Of a stretch of 64,000 bases of DNA, positions 57,901 to 64,000 are shown in pieces. Location: positions 77,271,001 to 77,335,000 of the forward strand of contig CM044312.1 of the NCBI GenBank assembly GCA_024291935.2, in the 5' to 3' direction. The DNA is from Okapia johnstoni. Taxonomy: Eukaryota; Chordata; Mammalia; Artiodactyla; Giraffidae. Under the pieces are notes generated by a model. That model saw nothing but the letters and a program-made list of their open reading frames with translations, did not search any database and was not told the DNA's origin. The position numbers and the translations under genes are program-made. Numbering within the stretch: the stretch's first letter is position 1; the number at the start of each line of letters is the position of its first letter.

Positions 57901-58474
57901 TTTTTTTCTAGTGATTTTTTTTTGACTTTACAATATTGTATTGGTTTTGCCATACATTGACATTAATCTGCCAAGGGTGTACATGTCTTCCCCTTCCAGA
58001 ACCCCCTTCCCACCTCCCTCTCCATCCCATCCCTCTGGGTCATCCCGGTGCACCAGCCCCAAGCACCCTGTGTCATGCATTGAACCTGGACTGGCGATTT
58101 GTTTCATATGTGATAATTTACATGTTTCAATGCCATTCTCCCATATCATCCCGCCCTTGCCCTCTCCCATAGAGTCCAGAAGACTGTTCTATACATTTGT
58201 GTCTCTTTTGCTGTCTCTCATACAGGGTTATCTTTACCAACTTTCTAAATTCCATATATATGCATTAGTATACTGTATTGGTGTTTTTCTTTCTGGCTTA
58301 CTTCACTCTGTATAATAGGCTCCAGTTTCATCCACCTCATTAGAACTGATTCGAATGTGTTCTTTTTAAAAATGTGGAACGCTTCACGAATTTGCATGTC
58401 ATCCTTGTGCAGGGGCCATGGTAATCTTCTCCGTATCGTTTCAATTTTAGTATATGTGCTGCTGAAGTGAGCAC
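57901..58474 (-). mobile_element. U6 snRNA-L1 chimeric retrocopy
   Basis: On the minus strand: full-length U6 snRNA copy (58474 to 58368), joined directly to the end of young L1 ORF2 and 3'UTR (58367 to about 57925), then an A-rich tail (57901-57924, interrupted by one short motif). TTGGAGATGGTCTT (57887-57900) and TTGGGGATGGTCTT (58475-58488) are 13/14 matching target-site duplications derived from the BovB host, so the whole chimera inserted at once. U6-L1 chimeras formed by template switching of the L1 reverse transcriptase are known from other mammals. Confidence 0.95.
58368..58474 (-). pseudogene. RNU6: U6 snRNA pseudogene
   Basis: About 107 nt matching U6 end to end: on the minus strand GTGCTCACTTCAGCAGCACA at the 5' end, ACTAAAATTGAAACGATACG in the ACAGAGA-adjacent region, CCATGGCCCCTGCACAAGGA, ATGCAAATTCGTGAAGCGTT and CCACATTTTT at the 3' end. 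It differs from U6 at several sites, including the ACAGAGA box, which reads ACGGAGA. The usual U6 promoter (TATA box, PSE, DSE) is absent upstream, where BovB sequence lies, so transcription is unlikely. Confidence 0.95.
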
Positions 58475-59636
58475 TTGGGGATGGTCTTGAACACTGCCTC
58501 CTGTACAATGTCCCAAACCTCCATCCATAGTTCTTCAGGCACTCTTTCTATCAGATCTAATCCCTTGAATCTATTTCTCACTTCCACTGTATAGTTGTAA
58601 GGGATTTGATTTAGGTCATACCTAAATGATCTAGTGGTTTTCTCTACTTTCTTCAGTTTAAGTCTGAATTTTGCAATAAGGAGTTCATGATCTGAGCCAC
58701 AGTCAGCTCCCGGTCTTGTTTTTGCTGACTGTTTAGAGAGTTTCCATCTTTGGCTGCAAAGAATATATTCAATCTGGTTTCAGTATTGACTGTCTGGTGA
58801 TGTCCATGTATAGAGTCTTCTCTTGTGTCGATGGAAGAGGGTATTTGCTATGACCAATGCATTTTCTTGGCAAAACTCTGTTAGCCTTTGCCCTGCTTTG
58901 TTTTGTACTTAAGGCTAAATTTGCCTTTACTCCAGGTATCTCTTGACTTCCTACTTTTGCATTCCAGTCCCCTATGATGAAAAGGACATCTTTTTGGGGT
59001 GTTAGTTCCAAAGGTCTTGTAGGTCTTCATAGAACTGTTCAACTTCAGCTTCTTCAGCATTACTAGTTGGGGCATAGACTTGGATTACTGTGATATTGAA
59101 TGGTTTGCCTTGGAAACTAACAGAGATCATTCTGTCATTTTTGAGATTGCATCCAAGTACTGCATTTTGGACTCTTTTGTTAACTAAGAGGGCTACTCCA
59201 TTTCTTCTAAGGGATTCTTGCCCACAGTAGTAGATATAATGGTCCTCTGAATAAACTTCGCCCATTTCAGTCCATTTTAGTTCACTGATTCCTAAAATGT
59301 TGATGTTCACTCTTGCCATCTTCTATTTGACCACTTCCAATTTACCTTGATTCATGGACCTAGCATTCCATGTTCCAGGTTGCAATATTGTTCTTTACAG
59401 CATTGGACTTTACCTCCATCACCGAGCACATCCACAACTGGGTGTTGCTTTTGCTTTGGCTCCATCTCTTCATTCTTTGGGGAGATATTTCTCTACTCTT
59501 CTCCAGTAGCATATTGGGCACCTACCAACCTGGGGAGTTCATCTTTCAGTTTCATATCTTTTTGCCTCTTTACTGTTCATGGGCTTCTCAAGGCAAGCAT
59601 ACTGAAGTAGTTTGCCATTCCCTTCTCCAGTGGACC
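58475..59636 (-). mobile_element. Near-complete BovB, antisense, 5' half
   Basis: Antisense endonuclease and 5' region: GTCTTCTCTTGTGTCGATGG, CCTATGATGAAAAGGACATC, TGGGGCATAGACTTGGATTA, TTCTTGCCCACAGTAGTAGA, ACCTAGCATTCCATGTTCCA, then CATTCCCTTCTCCAGTGGAC. The 5' end meets the 3' end of a second BovB at about 59637-59644 without any spacer. Confidence 0.93.
58769..59319 (-). pseudogene. BovB endonuclease (APE-type) relic
   Basis: The AP-endonuclease-like domain nicks target DNA. 59002-59319 (105 codons) has ILGISELKWTEMG, YYCGQESLRRNGVALLVNKR and NITVIQVYAPTSNAEEAEVE. After a shift, 58769-59011 carries DVLFIIGDWNAKVGSQEIPG, the GDWNAKVG block with conserved Asp and Asn. This is the only endonuclease domain in the window. 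It is frameshifted and stops early. Confidence 0.93.
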
Positions 59637-60483
59637 ACAGTTCAGTCCATTTCAGTTCAGTCACTCAGTCGTGTCCGACTCTTTGCGACCCCATGAATCG
59701 CAGCACACTAGGCGTCCCTCTCCATCACCAACTCCTGGAGTTTACCCAAACCCATGTCCATTGAGTCAGTGATGCCATCCAACCATCTCATCCTCTGTCA
59801 CCCCCTTCTCCTCCTGCCCCCAATCCTTCCCAGATTAGGGTCTTTTCCAGTGAGTCAACTCTTCGCATGAGGTGGCCAAAGTATTGGAGTTTCAGCTTCA
59901 ACATCAGCCCTTCCAATGAACACCCAGGACTGATCTCCCCTAGGATGGACTGGTTGGATCTCCTTGCAGTCCAAGGGACTCTCAAGAGTCTTCTCCAACA
60001 CCACAGTTCAAAAGCATCAATTCTTCAGCACTCAGCTTTCTTCACCGTCCAACTCTCACATCCATACATGACCACTGGAAAAACCATAGCCTTGACTAGA
60101 CGGACCCTTGTTGGCAAAGTAATGTCTCTGCTTTTAAATATGCTATCTAGGTTGGTCATAACCTTCCTTCCAAGGAGTAAGCGTCTTTTAGTTTCATGGC
60201 TGCAATCACCATCTGCAGTGATTTTGGAGCCCCCCAAAATAAAGTCTGACACTGTTTCCACTGTTTCCCCATCTATTTGCCATGAAGTGATGGGACCAGA
60301 TGCCATGATCTTAGTTTTCTGAAGGTTGAGCTTTAAGCCAACTTTTTCACTCTCCTCTTTCACTTTCATCAAGAGGCTCTTTAGTTCTTCTTCACTTTCT
60401 GCCGTAAGGGTGGTGTCATCTGCATATCTGAGGTTATTGCTATTTCTCCCAGCAATCTTGATTCCAGCTTGTGTTCCATCATA
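59637..60483 (-). mobile_element. Second BovB, antisense, 5'-truncated, head-to-tail with the first
   Basis: Antisense BovB 3' part of about 845 bases: TTCAGTCACTCAGTCGTGTC, TTGCGACCCCATGAATCGCA, CATCCAACCATCTCATCCTC, up to ATCATCTGCATATCTGAGGT (antisense of YADD) and GATTCCAGCTTGTGTTCCAT. It is less decayed than its neighbour. A minus-strand frame of 115 codons (60025-60372) covers SGPITSWQIDGETVETVSDF to VVMYGCESWTVKKAEC. Confidence 0.95.
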
Positions 60484-60539
60484 TAGAAAAATAAATTTCT
60501 GGGTAAATAAAATATGAATGCTTAAAGCAGAACTTTAAA

Positions 60540-61440
60540 TGTTATAGAAGAAAAATAAGAGGTAATTTTTTGTCTTAAGGTAAGGGAGATTTCTTAAATA
60601 AGACAAAATACAGAAACAAACAAACAAAAAGATAAATGAGTACATTAATAAAAGATATGTATGCATCTCAAGAAATTATAATAAAGAAGAAAGGACCAGT
60701 CATAAATTGAGAAAGGTATTTGCTACATGCATAAACAAAGTATTATTACCCAGCATATAGACGGCTAAGTAGAACCTCACAAAGTAAGTCCTTTAACAAA
60801 CATTTAAATAATGAAAGAGAAACTACAATAACAAAAGAAAATGAACAGAGTGAAAGATGGTCAAGGCTTAACAAAAGTATAAAACAATGACAGAAAAATA
60901 CAAAATAATAATAATAATTAAGTTAATAGAAAGATGGTCAAAGACTTTAAACAGTTGATTAATGAAACAGGATAACCGAATAGTCAGTTAGCTTACAAAT
61001 ATATTCACTAATGTTCATGGAAATGTAAGTTTAAACAATGGAAGTTTTTTTTTCACAACTGTAATGTGCCAATAAGTTTCAAATCTTACAAAACCAAATG
61101 ATGACAAGTATGGAGAGCAAGTATGTCCTTATATACAGTTGTTTTATAAAGTATAAATTTATGCAACTATTCTGGAAGGAAAAGTAGCAATAAAAAGGTA
61201 CATACTCTATTTTTGATTATATTTTCTGGAGAATCTCACACACATACACGAGATATTGAATCTTTGTAATTTTGAACTATTGGAAGTATTCTCACTGTCT
61301 ATCAATGGTAGAATAACTAAATACTTTTGGAGGGTTGATATACAAATGTGATAAAAGTTAAAACATATAAACTAGAGGGATGTACATTTTCAACTTGGAT
61401 AAATCTTCAAAACCTGTTGAATGATGTGATGAGAATGGCA
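60540..61440 (+). mobile_element. Old L1 ORF2 C-terminal region, sense
   Basis: A-rich strand with the order of L1 ORF2 near its end: CATTAATAAAAGATATGTAT, GGTATTTGCTACATGCATAA, ATGATGACAAGTATGGAGAG, CTATTCTGGAAGGAAAAGTA, TCTATCAATGGTAGAATAAC. Many stops; ancient. Confidence 0.65.
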
Positions 61441-62350
61441 CTTTACCTCTGTGGTGTTTCTCCCTAAAATATAACTTCAGACTAATTATGAGAAATTAAT
61501 CAGACAATTATCAACTGAGGGACATTCTATAAAATATCTGACCAGTAACTCTGAAACTTTTAAGATCATTAAAAAATTAGAAAAGAATTAGAGACTGCTA
61601 CAGCCAGGATGACCTAAAGGAAATATGATGACTAAACGTAATGTGGTATGAACATAGGTCCTGGAATTGAAAGGAAGGAAACCTGAATAAAGCATGGCCT
61701 TTAGTTAATAATAATGTATCATATAGACTCATTCATTGTACCAAATGAACCCAATTGAACAAATGAACGTATGTCAGATGTTAATAATCAGCCTGTCAAT
61801 CCCTTCTCCAAACAACCCTCAACCTTGTCCCTTGAAAACATCACACCTTCTTTAAAACAGATTCTGAAGAGCAATTGTAGATTTACTAATTTTCCATTTA
61901 AAATAATCCCATGTACTCATATGAGTGAATATGGGTTAGTATTATTTATAGGATGAACCTAGAAATAACTGAAAGAAATCAAGGTCAAAACATAATTTTC
62001 CTTATTAGGTCCTTAAGATTCAAGACTCACTTCTCTTCCCTAGAAAAATTATCTGAAATAACACCCAGAAGAAATTATGGCTTTAGTAAGTTAAATAAAA
62101 AATTGAATTATCCAAAGGATCATATAAAGAAAAAAATATTAATTCATCTGGTTTTAGGGCCTAGTGAACTTGGTTAACTCTCAAAGTTATGATAACTTTT
62201 TAACATAAATTTTATAGCTTAATATAAAGCCAGAGAGGCAAGAGTAATTTTGAAGGATTGTTAACTTGTGATTTAAAGACTTAATGCTTATGGATGATAC
62301 AGGGGCCCACGTGACCTTTCATATCAGAGAAATGGTAAGCTGCTTTAGCA
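61441..62350. other. Unique AT-rich sequence
   Basis: No recognised repeat or gene. The two longest frames (61771-61956 and 61953-62177) are 61 and 74 codons and have no motifs. Confidence 0.4.
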
Positions 62351-62354
62351 CAGG

Positions 62355-62400
62355 TTTAAAAGAGTCAGAGCTGACTGAGTGACTGAGCCCACACACACTA
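62355..62400 (+). mobile_element. Short Bov-A-type 3' end fragment
   Basis: AAAGAGTCAGAGCTGACTGA followed by GTGACTGAGCCCACACACAC is the sense 3' end shared by Bov-tA and Bov-A2. About 45 bases only. Confidence 0.75.
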
Positions 62401-62418
62401 GCATAGAGATTTAAGCAT

Positions 62419-62627
62419 GGTTTCCCTGGTGGCTTAGCAGTAGAGAATCCACCTGCCAAACAGGAGACAGGTTTGGTCCTTGGGTCAGTAAGATACCCTG
62501 GAGAAGGAAATGGCAACCCACTCCAGTATCTTTGCCTGGAAACTTCCATGGATGGAGGAGCCTGGTGAGCTACAGGCCGTGGAGTTGCAAAAGAGTAGGA
62601 CAGACTTAGTGACTAAACAACAACAAA
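62419..62627 (+). mobile_element. Bov-tA SINE
   Basis: Sense Bov-tA: GGTTTCCCTGGTGGCTTAGC, AGAATCCACCTGCCAAACAG, TGGAGAAGGAAATGGCAACC, CTTGCCTGGAAACTTCCATG in an earlier-copy form (TTTGCCTGGAAACTTCC here), end GACTTAGTGACTAAACAACA. Confidence 0.92.
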
Positions 62628-62929
62628 GCTTAGAGAAGGAATGGAATTCATTTTGATTTGAGGCTACTTAGGTTTCAGTCATATTGTCTTGTGGCTAAGT
62701 TCTAAATTGGAAGTTGTAGTCAAAATAATTTAAATTTTCTGGTCTCCTTCTGTGTGGGTATATCTTTATCCTATATGTAAAAAGCTAAGAGGTAGCTAAG
62801 AAAACCAGGTTTCAGATATTGCTGAGTGTCTCACCAACCCACTTCACTTTTTAATAAAATATCCATAGTTTCTAAGAAATATATAATCCAATTGAAAGTT
62901 GAGTAGGCCTAAGTATTTGTTTTTAAAAA
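62628..62929. other. Unique spacer
   Basis: No recognised feature. Confidence 0.4.
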
Positions 62930-63150
62930 TTAATAAACCCTATTTTCTGGAGCAGTTTTAGGTTCACAGAAAAATTAAGCAGAAAGTATAGAGAATTCTC
63001 TTATATCCCCTGTCCCCCACACATGCACATAACCTTCATCATTCACCATTAACATCCCTTATCCGCCAGAGTGGAACATTTGTTTCAAATGATGAATCTA
63101 CACAGATGCATTGTTACCAACCAAAGCCCATAATTTACACGGGAAGTTCA
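62930..63150 (-). mobile_element. Old L1 3'UTR, antisense
   Basis: GAGCAGTTTTAGGTTCACAG, AAAAATTAAGCAGAAAGTAT, CCCCCACACATGCACATAAC, GCCAGAGTGGAACATTTGTT, GATGAATCTACACAGATGCA: the antisense order of an old L1 3'UTR. Better preserved than the similar piece at 48040. Confidence 0.65.
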
Positions 63151-63262
63151 TAGAGATGACATGATCTGATTTTCATGTTAGTGAATATTCTAATTTCTCT
63201 GTGGGGAATGAATGGGAGGAGAGAAAACAGAAATGAGAAATCAGTAATTAAAAGTAGTCCAA
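63150..63262 (-). mobile_element. L2 LINE relic, antisense, left of inserted L1
   Basis: GAGATGACATGATCTGATTT followed by a GTGGGGAATGAATGGGAGGA block resembles antisense L2. It is interrupted by a sense L1 3' end. Confidence 0.5.
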
Positions 63263-63475
63263 ACAATACTATATAGAGAATGGATAAATAACAAGGTTCT
63301 ATTGTTTAGCACACGAAACTATATTCAATATCCTGTGATAAATGATGATATAAAAGAATATTAAAAAATTATATATATATATGTATGAATAACGGAATCA
63401 CTTTACTGTATAGTAGAAATTAATACAAAATTGTAAATTAATTATGCTTCAGTAAAATGAATAAATAAAAGTAAC
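63263..63475 (+). mobile_element. L1 3' end (artiodactyl lineage), sense
   Basis: ATATAGAGAATGGATAAATA, ACAAGGTTCTATTGTTTAGC, CAATATCCTGTGATAAATGA, AATCACTTTACTGTATAGTA and AATTATGCTTCAGTAAAATG are the sense L1 3'UTR. A strongly 5'-truncated copy. Confidence 0.8.
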
Positions 63476-64000
63476 CTAAGCAAGAGATGGAAATATCTGG
63501 GGCTGAGCTATTAGTAGCAAAGATAGAAATGTTTAGATACAAAATATTACAAAAAAAAGTAGATGTTAAAGCTCCTACAAATGTAAGAAATAGAGGAGGA
63601 CATGGGAGGTGGTAAAAAAAGAAATAAGTCAAAAATCAGTCTCGGTTGGGGGATATTGTAAATATGTGAACTTAAGATGAAGATGAACAGAGAAGAATCA
63701 GATTGAAGCCTAGTCAAGAGTTTTGTTTTGGATAATTTAACTTTGGGTTTCTCATAAGGTATCCCACTCAAAGTATCAAAGGGACAGTTGTTATATAAAT
63801 TTGGCTCTCTCTGTGGATGTCTTCATCAAAGAAGTAAAATTGTAAGCTATCTTCATGTAGTTATTAATTAAAACTATGGAAATAGAATCACCTCCCAGGT
63901 AGAGAATGTAAACAAACACGAGAGGAGGTCAAGACTGTATTTTGAGGAACTCCAGCATATTCCTAATACTTTGAGAGAAAGAGACTGAGCCAGCAAATGA
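63475..64000 (-). mobile_element. L2 LINE relic, antisense, running off the window
   Basis: Diverged but ordered similarity to the antisense of the L2 reverse-transcriptase region: GTTTTGTTTTGGATAATTTA, then ACTTTGGGTTTCTCATAAGG, then GAGAATGTAAACAAACACGA, TTTTGAGGAACTCCAGCATA and GACTGAGCCAGCAAATGA at the window end. Confidence 0.55.

Noticed and set aside
58245..58508. 87-codon minus-strand frame
   Set aside because: It runs through the U6 copy into the end of L1 ORF2; the chimera explains it and there is no gene.

Overview
This window is intergenic or intronic nuclear DNA from a ruminant. The evidence is the set of retrotransposons it carries: the RTE-type LINE BovB (five long copies, one short 3' fragment and one small internal fragment), tRNA-derived Bov-tA/Bov-A2 SINEs (about ten copies), CHR-type cetartiodactyl SINEs (three) and young L1 copies of the ruminant type. 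These families together occur in Ruminantia; the species cannot be decided from the sequence. No host protein-coding exon, no host RNA gene, no CRISPR array and no prokaryotic feature can be supported. Nearly all recognisable longer reading frames lie in LINE ORF2 relics.

Layout: 1-6.5 kb is a mosaic of old L1 pieces with CHR and Bov-tA SINEs inside them, ending in an L1 3' end split by an AT microsatellite and a BovB fragment. 6.9-7.4 kb is a probable L2 relic. 9.76-12.16 kb is a 5'-truncated sense BovB. 12.9-13.77 kb is a twin-primed (5'-inverted) young L1. 13.8-21 kb is mostly unique, AT-rich sequence with one MIR and one Bov-tA beside a 121-bp tandem duplication. 21.1-23.45 kb is an antisense BovB inside the 3' end of an antisense L1. 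23.5-41 kb is repeat-poor, with MER5A, MIRs, a few SINEs, a probable MLT1 LTR and a TG microsatellite. 41.2-46.4 kb is an antisense BovB into which a sense BovB has jumped, giving two abutting inverted arms of about 2.1 kb. 48.57-51.84 kb is a 3.27-kb young antisense L1 with perfect 14-bp target-site duplications. 54.1-55.7 kb holds a probable ERV-type LTR in older L1/HAL1 sequence. 56.0-60.5 kb is a near-complete antisense BovB (endonuclease and reverse transcriptase) interrupted by a U6 snRNA-L1 chimeric retrocopy and followed head-to-tail by a second BovB. The end of the window is old L1 and L2.

Nothing here works as an operon or pathway. What can be read is the insertion history: BovB and L1 proteins copied their own RNAs, SINE RNAs and once a U6 snRNA into this locus, and the nesting order and target-site duplications give relative ages. 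The best single object is the U6-L1 chimera at 57901-58474; the BovB-in-BovB inverted pair at 41.9-46.4 kb and the chimeric or duplicated BovB at 21.98-22.22 kb come next. I did not find a new functional system. All family names come from remembered consensus features, not from a database search.
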